From assembly GCA_002373205.1 (NCBI GenBank), contig DFJV01000001.1, positions 1 through 5,991 of the forward strand: DNA of 5,991 bases, read 5' to 3'. Below the pieces are notes generated by a model that was not told the origin of the DNA, made no database searches, and saw nothing but the letters and a program-made list of their open reading frames with translations. Every line of letters starts with the position of its first letter. Positions within the stretch are counted from its first letter, which is position 1. Source of the DNA: Treponema sp. UBA3662 (GTDB lineage Bacteria; Spirochaetota; Spirochaetia; Treponematales; Treponemataceae). The translations under genes and the position numbers were made by a program. This document shows positions 1-5,961 of this stretch, one piece after another.

Positions 1-557
1 CAAACCTTCTTGCCATGAATGCGGCTATTGAGGCTGCCCACGCTGGAGATGCAGGCAAGGGCTTCTCCGTTGTTGCGGACGAAATTAGAAAGCTTTCGGA
101 AACATCCACTTCGCAGAGTAAGAGGATTGGTGAAGAGCTTAAGAAAATACGCAAGTCAATAGACACGGTTGTTTCTGCATCAGCTGAATCAAGCAAGGCT
201 TTCCAGGACGTTGCAAACGGCATTAAGGAAACAGACCAGCTTGTTAAGCAGATAAAGGAAGCCATGGCGGAACAGCAGGCAGGCAGCAAGCAGATTAACG
301 AGGCCCTGCACGAGATGAACGATTCCACGAGCGAAGTACGCTCCGCTTCATCAGAAATGTCAGAAGGCAACAAGGCAATCCTTGAAGAAGTAAAGGAACT
401 GCAGAACGCAACGCTAAGCATGAAAGACAGCATGGAAAAAATGCGAAAGGATGCAGGCCTTATTAACGAGTCGGGAACGGCGCTTACCGAAGTTTCAAGC
501 AAGATGAAAGAGTCCATTAACGACATAGCCTTGCAGATTGACCAGTTCCAGATTTAA
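1..557 (+). CDS. Methyl-accepting chemotaxis protein, C-terminal part (5' end outside window)
   Basis: This is the end of a chemoreceptor that signals to the CheA kinase through the CheW adaptor. The reading frame is already open at base 3 and begins NLLAMNAAIEAAHAG, followed by GKGFSVVADEIRKLSE. These are the hallmark residues of the cytoplasmic hairpin tip where CheA and CheW bind. The remaining roughly 165 residues are a heptad-rich return helix full of Glu, Ala, Ser, Lys and Gln (for example EAMAEQQAGSKQINEAL), as expected for the descending arm that carries methylation sites. The protein ends in DQFQI, with no CheR-docking NWETF-type pentapeptide. The ATG at base 15 is an internal Met of the conserved tip, not the start. 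The ligand-binding and membrane segments lie upstream of the window. The stop is 14 bases before the next gene, which suggests co-transcription with the solute-binding lipoprotein. The family assignment is very secure. The ligand cannot be inferred from this half. Confidence 0.96.
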   Translation, partial: NLLAMNAAIEAAHAGDAGKGFSVVADEIRKLSETSTSQSKRIGEELKKIRKSIDTVVSASAESSKAFQDVANGIKETDQLVKQIKEAMAEQQAGSKQINEALHEMNDSTSEVRSASSEMSEGNKAILEEVKELQNATLSMKDSMEKMRKDAGLINESGTALTEVSSKMKESINDIALQIDQFQI

Positions 558-571
558 GGGAGAGTAAATTT

Positions 572-2119
572 ATGAAGAAGTTTTTATATACATTAACAGC
601 ATTGGTAGCGGCTTTTCTTGCAATACCAGTCATTTCTTCTTGCATGCAAAGCGGTGCAAAGAACCAGAAGGATGACCTTTCCCACCACGTAATCATAACC
701 TACATGACTACTGGCGACCGCCCCACAAACGGAGCTACGGAAAAAATGCTCAAGGAACTGAACAAGATTCTTACGGAAAAGGTAAACGCAGAGCTCCAGA
801 TTTTCTACATTCCATGGAACGACTATTTGGTAAACTACAACATGTGCCTTTCCCAGCTGGACGGTTCGGTAGACCTTGTAGGAACTGCATCCGACTGGCT
901 TGACGCCTGGAACAACATCAAGAACGGAACCTTCCTTGGCATGAGCGACGAAATGGTAAAAAAATACGCGCCCAAGACCTACGAATCCGTTTCCGCCGAG
1001 CACTGGGAAATGTGCCGCATGAACGGAAAGCTCTACATGCTGCCGGAAGACAACTACGCCCAGTGGATTAACCACGGCTTTATCTACAGGAGCGACTGGG
1101 CAAAAGAAGCGGGCCTTTCAAACGGAGTGCACAGCTGGGAAGAGCTTACAAGCTATTTGGAATACGTTGCAAAGAGCAAGCCCGGCATTATCCCCTGGAA
1201 TTCCGACGGAGGCCTGGACACCTACCACCCGGAAGGCTACATTGAATCCAAGAGCGACTATGTTCCGCTCGAAGGCATTTCCACAAACCTCTACTTTGGC
1301 GTACACAGGAACAACCTTACAAAAGTCTATTCTCCTTTTATAGAAGGAAACGAACTTGTTGAATACGCAAAGCTGATGAAAAGATGGAATGAAATAGGCG
1401 TTTGGCCAAAAGACCTAGCACAGTCTGTTCACTCAAAGAACCGCGAAGAATTCAAGGTTGGAAAAGTTGCCTTAGAAGAGCACCACACCCAGACCTGGTA
1501 CACGGAAGTGCGCCCTGCCCTGCAAAAGAACGTTCCCGGAGCAGACTGCGAATTCTTCTGGTTCGGGGAAGAAGCTGGCAACATTACCGCAATGACGGTT
1601 ACCCACGGAGCAATGGCCGTTTCCGCCGCATCCCCAAACCCGGAGCGTGCCCTTATGGTTTACGACCTTTTGCGAAACGACCCCGAATGTTACCGCCTGC
1701 TCAACTACGGAATCGAAGGAGTCCAATACGTTCTTACCGGAGACGGTTACCGCGACACGCCGCCAAGCTACGACCCTGCCACACAGAAAATCACAACCAA
1801 TTACTGGTGGGGACGCAACGACAATCTGGAAGTGCGCGACAAAAGCGGTTCATGGGACAAGTTTGAAGAAAAGAACGCCATCTACGGCAAGCACAAAATT
1901 GACTATCCCTACCCCAAAATTGTCTGGGACATTTCCAACATAGGCCCGGAGCTTGCGGAACTGAACAACGTCTGGGGAACCTACATGGGCAACATCTGCT
2001 ACGGAAGGGAAGACGACGTGGAAGCCTACGTCCAAGAATTCCGCCGTGCATGCAAAAAAGCCGGAATAGAAAAAGTCATCGCCGAACTTCAGCGCCAGGT
2101 TGACGCAGCAAACAAGTAA
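572..2119 (+). CDS. Extracellular solute-binding lipoprotein (sugar ABC-type, LipO/DUF3502-like)
   Basis: This is a 515-residue periplasmic-side binding protein anchored by lipid. Residues 1-24 form a lipoprotein signal: MKKF, a hydrophobic stretch, then the lipobox ISSC with the lipidated Cys at 24. The mature part reads like a family 1 sugar or oligosaccharide ABC binding protein: an early FYIPWNDY segment, then MNGKLYMLPED, GFIYRSDWAKEAGL and SWEELTSYLEYV. These match the usual pattern of a substrate cleft bordered by a 'GFIYR.DW' strand and a 'W.EL' helix. The C-terminus (AELNNVW, then a helix ending KAGIEKVIAELQRQVDAANK) resembles LipO/DUF3502-type proteins. The start is supported by an RBS, GGGAGAG at 558-564, seven bases before ATG and abutting the receptor's stop codon. 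No permease or ATPase gene follows; a terminator comes about 40 bases after the stop. A role as the receptor's ligand-presenting partner is therefore as plausible as transport. The substrate is unknown. Confidence 0.88.
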   Translation: MKKFLYTLTALVAAFLAIPVISSCMQSGAKNQKDDLSHHVIITYMTTGDRPTNGATEKMLKELNKILTEKVNAELQIFYIPWNDYLVNYNMCLSQLDGSVDLVGTASDWLDAWNNIKNGTFLGMSDEMVKKYAPKTYESVSAEHWEMCRMNGKLYMLPEDNYAQWINHGFIYRSDWAKEAGLSNGVHSWEELTSYLEYVAKSKPGIIPWNSDGGLDTYHPEGYIESKSDYVPLEGISTNLYFGVHRNNLTKVYSPFIEGNELVEYAKLMKRWNEIGVWPKDLAQSVHSKNREEFKVGKVALEEHHTQTWYTEVRPALQKNVPGADCEFFWFGEEAGNITAMTVTHGAMAVSAASPNPERALMVYDLLRNDPECYRLLNYGIEGVQYVLTGDGYRDTPPSYDPATQKITTNYWWGRNDNLEVRDKSGSWDKFEEKNAIYGKHKIDYPYPKIVWDISNIGPELAELNNVWGTYMGNICYGREDDVEAYVQEFRRACKKAGIEKVIAELQRQVDAANK

Positions 2120-2160
2120 TTTTTTCTTTTTTATTCTGGAGCACACTGAATCTTTAACTG

Positions 2161-2193
2161 TGCGGAAGGCTACCCCTTCCGCAATTTTTTTTT
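2161..2193 (+). terminator. Rho-independent terminator of the receptor/binding-protein unit
   Basis: A perfect 9-bp stem (TGCGGAAGG at 2161-2169 pairing with CCTTCCGCA at 2175-2183) has a 5-base loop and is followed by A and nine consecutive T residues. It lies 42 bases after the lipoprotein stop codon. It has all the parts of an intrinsic terminator and shows that the upstream unit ends here. Confidence 0.92.
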
Positions 2194-2210
2194 CATTCCC
2201 GCTTTCCAGG

Positions 2211-2262
2211 GTTCCGCGGGTCCCTCCCCGCTCCATTGCCTAGCGGCAACGGCTCCGCCGCC
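2211..2262. repeat. Dispersed intergenic repeat with two small hairpins, copy A
   Basis: This segment shares its order and most bases with 5350-5400: a GTTCCG start, a C-rich run, CTCCATTGC, then two tiny hairpins back to back. Here the hairpins are TTGCC-tagc-GGCAA (2236-2249) and CGGC-tcc-GCCG (2250-2260). In the other copy the first stem is one pair shorter and the loops differ, but both hairpins persist. It lies directly behind a terminator, in non-coding DNA, and has no credible reading frame. The function is unknown. The style is that of short intergenic palindromic repeats spread around a genome. Confidence 0.65.
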
Positions 2263-2409
2263 CTTACAATCGGGGCTAGGCTGTATTTTTTACCCTATTT
2301 ACCTCCAATGACTGCAAAAGACAAGTACATATATTCAATAATTGTAGTGCAAAAAAAATGTTAAGAAAGCACTGGATGGAAACGGGAACCATGGCAAAAA
2401 GCTTTGCAT

Positions 2410-2551
2410 AAAAAAGCGCGGCAGGGATTGGAGTACCTTTAGTCCCATCCGCAGGATGGGATGAGCCGCGCAAGACGGCGAAGTACGGAAAGCCCACCCA
2501 CAAGGCACTCACGGTTCTTTTAGCGACTGACGGTAAACAATAACTAGTGCC
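2410..2551 (-). other. Structured intergenic element, terminator-like on the minus strand
   Basis: On the + strand, GCGCGGC (2416-2422) pairs with GCCGCGC (2465-2471). The pair encloses a perfect 8-bp hairpin, TCCCATCC-gca-GGATGGGA (2443-2461). Between the outer left arm and that hairpin, GGGATT can pair with AGTCCC in competition with it. On the minus strand the outer stem is followed by six T residues (complement of 2410-2415), the form of an intrinsic terminator. A further pair, GGCACT (2504-2509) with AGTGCC (2546-2551), could close a larger domain. No gene is visible on the minus strand for it to terminate. It could be the end of a small RNA, or a member of a dispersed repeat family. The motif order GGGATTGGAG ... 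GGAAAGCCC recalls intergenic elements I have seen in other host-associated bacteria, but this is from memory only. Confidence 0.45.
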
Positions 2552-2589
2552 GCAAAAAATATCAAAAAAAATATCGACATTTCTTTCTC

Positions 2590-2618
2590 TTGCAAAAGTC
2601 CCCGCCACAAAGTATACT
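2590..2618 (+). promoter_or_regulatory. Sigma-70-type promoter for hflX
   Basis: TTGCAA at 2590-2595 (4 of 6 consensus bases) and TATACT at 2613-2618 (5 of 6) are separated by exactly 17 bases. A start of transcription about seven bases after the -10 box would fall near 2624-2626, only a few bases before the ATG at 2628. The hflX mRNA would then have almost no leader. A weak GGA at 2620-2622 is the only possible ribosome binding sequence, and it would lie upstream of the transcript start. Confidence 0.6.
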
Positions 2619-2627
2619 TGGAAAATC

Positions 2628-4652
2628 ATGGTAGAAGTTCAGCAGGAAGAGGAAAAAAAGGCAAGGGCACTTTTAATTGGCGCTCCCAACAAGGGCAAAG
2701 GTTCCAAGCCAGACGCAAAGCCAGAAGAACTGGAAGGTCTTGTAAAAACGCTGGGTATGGAAACGGCAGGAATTATTGTTCTTAACCGCATTGAACCAAC
2801 CCCCGCATACGGAATCGGTACAGGAAAAACAAAGGAAATTGCGGCAAAGGCAAAGGAGCTTTTTGCGGACTGCATAATTTTTGACTGGGAGATTGACCCG
2901 ACCAAGCAGCGCAACTGGGAAAAGCTTTGTTCAATTCCGGTTTTTGACAGGAACGAAGTGATATTACGCATTTTTGCATCCCGTGCGCAGACTAAAGAGG
3001 CAGTGCTTCAGGTGGAACTTGCCCGCCTTACTTATTCCCTTCCCCGCTTAAGCCACATGTACGGAGACCTTGCACGCCAGAGGGGTGGCTCCTACGGTTC
3101 AAAGGGTAGCGGAGAAACCCAGCTGGAACTTGACCGCCGCCAGACGGAAGACAAAATTGTGCAGATAAAGAAGGAGCTTGAGCAGGTTGCGCAGACAAGG
3201 CGCACCCAAAGAAAACAGAGGGAACGCAATTCATTCAGGAACTGTGCTCTTGTTGGCTATACCAATGCGGGTAAATCAAGCCTGCTTAATGCCCTTACCG
3301 GGGCAGACGTTTTTGTGGAAAACAAGCTTTTTGCAACCCTTGACCCTACGACAAGAAAATTTTCCCTTGGCGAAGGTTCTACGATTCTTCTTACAGACAC
3401 GGTAGGATTCATCTCTAACCTTCCCCACACGCTGATTAACGCCTTCCGCTCTACTTTGGAGGAGGCCTCTTTTGCAGACCTGCTTCTTATTGTAGTAGAT
3501 GCTTCTGACCCTGAATGCCGCAAGCAGTACGAGCAGGTTATTAAGGTTCTTGGGGAAATTGGCGCGGACAAGATTCCACGGCTTGTTTTGCTTAACAAGT
3601 GGGATGCGGTTAAAAGCTACTGTCCGGGGAAGAAGACCGGCATGGGCAGCATTGAATCTGCTGCGGATGAAGGCGGGGGCACGGAGCAAGGAACTGATGC
3701 TTTGGAAAGCGGTGGCCTGTTAGCAGACGAAGCTGACGGTTTTGCAAGCGGCGGGCTGTTAGCGGAACAATCTGACGGTTTTGCAAACGGTGGCCTGTTA
3801 GCGGAAAAATCCGACGGTTTTGCAAACGGCAGGCTGTTAGCAGAAAAATATGACGGTTTTGCAAGCGGTGGCCTGTTGGCGGAACAATCTGACGGTTTTG
3901 CAAACGGGGGGCTGTTGGCGGAAAAATCTGACGGTTTTGCAAACGGTGGCCTGTTGGCGGAACAATCCGACGGTTTTGCAAGCGACGGGCTGTTGGCGGA
4001 AGAATCTGACGGTTTTGCAAGCGGTGGCCTGTTAGCGGAACAAAGCGGCTCTTTTGCAAACAACAGCCGATTAGCACAAGCCACTGCATCTTTTGCAAAC
4101 AGCAGCCAGTTAGCAGAAAAAACTAACTCTTCTGCAAACAGCAGCCTGTTGGCGGAAGAATCTGACGGTTTTGCAAACAGCAGCCAGTCAGCGCAAGCCC
4201 CTGACTCTTCTGCAAACACCGCCCAGTTAGCGGAAAAAACTAACTCTTCTGCAAACGGCAGCCTGTCAGCGCAAGCCCCTGACGCTTCTGCAAACACCGC
4301 CAAGTTAGCAGAACAAAATGCTTCTTTTGCAAACAACGCCAACACCAGCGCCCTAATCGCAAGCCTAAACGCAACCTTCCCGGGAGCAGTAAAAATCAGC
4401 GCAAAAACCAAAGAAGGTTTTACTGAACTGTCGCAAAAAATTACCGAAAATCTATTGGGGAGCCTAAAAAGCTATCTAATCCCAATGGACAAGGCAAACC
4501 TGGTTGAACTTGCAAGAAAAAACGGAACCATTCTAAAAGAAGAATGGCTGGAAGACGGCATCCATCTGGAAGCAAGAATCCCCGGTATTATAGAAGAAAA
4601 CGGAAACGCCACCACAAGAACGATGGCGCTGCTTAACCCATACGAAGTCTAA
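2628..4652 (+). CDS. hflX: GTPase HflX with a large repeat insertion in the G domain
   Basis: HflX is a ribosome-associated GTPase that splits or rescues stalled ribosomes, especially under stress. From the ATG at 2628 the protein has 674 residues, against about 400-430 usually. The N-terminal HflX domain is present (AGIIVLNRIEPTPAYGIGTG, then DRNEVILRIFASRA), as is the signature GSYGSKGSGETQLELDRR. A basic helix leads into the GTPase domain: G1 GYTNAGKSS (210-218), G2 TLDPTT (237-242), G3 DTVGF (257-261), G4 NKWD (323-326) and G5 SAK (591-593). A C-terminal domain follows (KEEWLEDGIHLEARI), so both ends are intact. The extra length is about 240 residues between G4 and G5, mostly 13-residue repeats starting at residue 356. 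A GTG at 2547 would add 27 residues, but it lies upstream of the promoter, lacks a ribosome binding site and adds no HflX-like sequence. All key GTPase residues are present, so activity is likely. The insertion's effect is unknown. Confidence 0.95.
   Translation: MVEVQQEEEKKARALLIGAPNKGKGSKPDAKPEELEGLVKTLGMETAGIIVLNRIEPTPAYGIGTGKTKEIAAKAKELFADCIIFDWEIDPTKQRNWEKLCSIPVFDRNEVILRIFASRAQTKEAVLQVELARLTYSLPRLSHMYGDLARQRGGSYGSKGSGETQLELDRRQTEDKIVQIKKELEQVAQTRRTQRKQRERNSFRNCALVGYTNAGKSSLLNALTGADVFVENKLFATLDPTTRKFSLGEGSTILLTDTVGFISNLPHTLINAFRSTLEEASFADLLLIVVDASDPECRKQYEQVIKVLGEIGADKIPRLVLLNKWDAVKSYCPGKKTGMGSIESAADEGGGTEQGTDALESGGLLADEADGFASGGLLAEQSDGFANGGLLAEKSDGFANGRLLAEKYDGFASGGLLAEQSDGFANGGLLAEKSDGFANGGLLAEQSDGFASDGLLAEESDGFASGGLLAEQSGSFANNSRLAQATASFANSSQLAEKTNSSANSSLLAEESDGFANSSQSAQAPDSSANTAQLAEKTNSSANGSLSAQAPDASANTAKLAEQNASFANNANTSALIASLNATFPGAVKISAKTKEGFTELSQKITENLLGSLKSYLIPMDKANLVELARKNGTILKEEWLEDGIHLEARIPGIIEENGNATTRTMALLNPYEV
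3693..4334 (+). repeat. 39-bp in-frame tandem repeat (about 16.5 units) inside hflX
   Basis: Sixteen units of 39 bases (13 codons) run from 3693 to 4316, and a partial unit reaches about 4334. The consensus residue unit is SDGFANGGLLAEK. Units 2-9 (3732-4043) are nearly identical, varying mainly at residue 6 (N or S) and residue 13 (Q, K or E), with many silent third-base changes. Units 10-16 are more diverged and richer in Ser, Asn, Thr and Ala (for example TNSSANSSLLAEE and PDSSANTAQLAEK). Within them, stretches recur at 78-117 base spacing, a sign of block duplication. The Phe at position 4, the Leu pair at 9-10 and AE at 11-12 are the most constant in the first half. No known domain is recognised. 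The period keeps the frame, so unit gain or loss would only change the length of the protein. Confidence 0.97.
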
Positions 4653-4682
4653 AAAGACGGCATAAAAAGCAAAGGAAAGAAA

Positions 4683-5258
4683 ATGAGATACAAATTTGCA
4701 AAAACCTTCTCCCCAAAGCAAAAAAACAACGGCAACTGGCAGGACCAGGACTTCTACGACGAAAAATTCAACTTCCTGCCAAAAGTCCTTCTTATTATAC
4801 TGGCATCGGTAGTGGCAATAATCACGCTGGGAACAATCATCAACATAGCAACAAGAGACACGGCCATAGGAAGCAACTACCGCCACTCAGACCCCGAACC
4901 CCAGAAGGTCATTAAAAATTCCAAAAAAACCGACCAGAGCGTAGACGCATACACCGCAATGGGGCAGCTCCGCATAAACACAAAAGGCGCGGAAGAAAAC
5001 ACACCGGGCGCCCTGCTGGTAGTCTCACCCTGGTTCACATACCCTTCTGCAGACACGGCCCTCTTTGAAGAACTACAGCAAAAGGAGAGGCAGGAAAAGT
5101 CCCTCATAACAAACTACTTCTCCCGCTTTACCAAAGAAGACCTTCTTGCACGCGGAGAGGCAACCGTAAAAACCGACATCGTGGAACTCATAAACAGCCA
5201 GCTTGTAATGGGAAAAGTCCGTGCAGTCTACTTTGACCAGTACACTTTCTTTGAATAG
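4683..5258 (+). CDS. FliL-family flagellar basal body-associated membrane protein
   Basis: This is a 191-residue protein with a polar, charged N-terminal tail (residues 1-30), one transmembrane helix (about 34-55, KVLLIILASVVAIITLGTII) and an extracytoplasmic domain. The part from residue 97 to the end fits FliL: a short MGQLRINTK strand, then LVVSPWFTYPSADTALFEELQQ, a helix with ITNYFSRFTKEDLLA, then VKTDIVELINSQLVMGKVRAVYFDQYTFFE. This closely follows the FliL ending in which a helix precedes a 'G.V..VYF..F' strand. FliL proteins ring the stator units of the flagellar motor. Treponemes commonly carry a canonical fliL in the main motility operon, so this lone gene may be a second, divergent copy; I therefore give no symbol. 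An RBS, AAGGAAAG (4672-4679), lies just before ATG, and the gap to hflX is 30 bases, so the two genes are probably co-transcribed. Confidence 0.75.
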   Translation: MRYKFAKTFSPKQKNNGNWQDQDFYDEKFNFLPKVLLIILASVVAIITLGTIINIATRDTAIGSNYRHSDPEPQKVIKNSKKTDQSVDAYTAMGQLRINTKGAEENTPGALLVVSPWFTYPSADTALFEELQQKERQEKSLITNYFSRFTKEDLLARGEATVKTDIVELINSQLVMGKVRAVYFDQYTFFE

Positions 5259-5281
5259 TCTTAATTTTTCTCATTTTGGAC

Positions 5282-5314
5282 GGCAATTTTCTCTTTAAAG
5301 TTGTCATTTTTTTT
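5282..5314 (+). terminator. Probable AT-rich intrinsic terminator after the FliL-like gene
   Basis: GGCAATTTT (5282-5290) can pair with AAAGTTGTC (5297-5305) over nine positions, including two G-U pairs, with a CTCTTT loop. An A and eight T residues follow. It lies 23 bases after the stop codon. The stem is weak in G-C pairs, so efficiency is uncertain, but the position and T run fit the end of an hflX-fliL-like transcript. Confidence 0.55.
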
Positions 5315-5349
5315 GCAAACAAAAAGGCCACTTATTACGGCGTTCCGGG

Positions 5350-5400
5350 GTTCCGGGGCCCCTACCCCTCCATTGCTATCGCAACGGCTACGCCGCCCCT
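5350..5400. repeat. Dispersed intergenic repeat with two small hairpins, copy B
   Basis: This is the second copy of the element at 2211-2262. It begins GTTCCGGGG, has a C-rich run and CTCCATTGC, and carries hairpins TTGC-tatc-GCAA (5373-5384) and CGGC-tac-GCCG (5385-5395). The 5' part also contains GGGGCCCC, and GTTCCGGGG occurs twice in overlap (5342-5358). It lies between the FliL-like gene's terminator and the tandem hairpin array. No coding potential is credible. Confidence 0.65.
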
Positions 5401-5680
5401 CCATGCCGGCCTAACTCCTGCCCAAGAAAAATCCATCCATGGATTTTTCTTGGGATTGCAGAATTGCCTTGCAATTCTGCACGCTGCTAAGCCGCCATCC
5501 ATGGCTCTTTAATTTTTATCAAGATCGAAATACGTTCCTTGCCTAAAAAAAATCCCTCCGTGGATTTTTTTTAGGATCGCAGATTCGCAAAGCAAATCTG
5601 CGCGCCTCTAAGCCGCCATCCATGGCTCTTTAATTTATATCAAGAACGAAATAGGTTCTTTGCCTTAAAAAAAACTCCCC

Positions 5681-5808
5681 AACTTGGCATTTGTTTGGCA
5701 AGAAAAACCCGTTCCCTGAGCCTGTCGAAGGGAACAGTTCCAAAACAAATGCCTTTGATTTCTACAGATTCCGGGTCGAGCCCGGAATGACGGCTGTATT
5801 TAAATAGT
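5681..5808. mobile_element. Palindromic insertion within unit 3 of the array
   Basis: This stretch separates the two arms of unit 3's first hairpin (CCCC at 5677-5680 and GGGG at 5809-5812) and has no counterpart in units 1 and 2. It contains nested inverted repeats. GGCATTTGTTTGG (5686-5698) pairs with CCAAAACAAATGCC (5740-5753). Inside them, GTTCCCT pairs with AGGGAAC (5711-5735) around GAGCCTGTCGA. A separate stem, ATTCCGGG-tcgag-CCCGGAAT, lies at 5768-5788. Read on the minus strand, the last one translates as RHSGLDPES, a peptide string I know as a tell-tale of a very widespread palindromic repeat in bacterial genomes. It looks like one or two small non-autonomous repeat elements rather than an insertion sequence; no transposase is present. 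Confidence 0.5.
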
Positions 5809-5961
5809 GGGGTTCTTAGGAACATCGCGATACGTTGAGCGATATGCCCCTAAGCGATTCTGCACGCTGCTAAAACGCCCATCCATGGGCTATTTAAATT
5901 TCATCAAGAAAGAAACACGTTTCTCGTCTTTTAAAAAAACAGGTGTTGAAAATTGGGGTTT

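Noticed and set aside
2547..2627. GTG at 2547 as the start of HflX
   Set aside because: It lies upstream of the likely promoter, has no Shine-Dalgarno sequence and adds 27 residues unlike HflX N-termini.
2276..2629. 117-residue minus-strand open frame opposite the hflX leader
   Set aside because: It spans the folded intergenic element and the hflX promoter, shows no recognisable domain and has no plausible ribosome binding site.
3617..4411. Long minus-strand open frames (264 and 162 residues) across the hflX repeat block
   Set aside because: The repeat period is a multiple of three and the unit lacks stop codons in several frames, so open antisense frames are automatic. They have no ribosome binding site and no recognisable sequence outside the repeat.
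2628..4652. hflX as a pseudogene or a fusion of two genes
   Set aside because: The frame is open throughout, all five G motifs and both flanking domains are present in order, and the repeat keeps the frame.
5409..5415. Integron attC site, suggested by GCCTAAC just before the hairpin array
   Set aside because: The matching GTTRRRY core is missing at the other end of the unit, and the hairpins are near-perfect and tandem without gene cassettes.
5276..5512. 78-residue + strand open frame after the FliL-like gene
   Set aside because: It runs through a probable terminator, the dispersed repeat and both hairpins of array unit 1. Its sequence (PSIAIATATPP and similar) is just the translation of repeats.
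5640..5825. 61-residue minus-strand open frame containing RHSGLDPES and FDRLRERV
   Set aside because: These strings are translations of palindromic repeats commonly mis-annotated as small proteins. The frame lies within the unit 3 insertion and has no other support.
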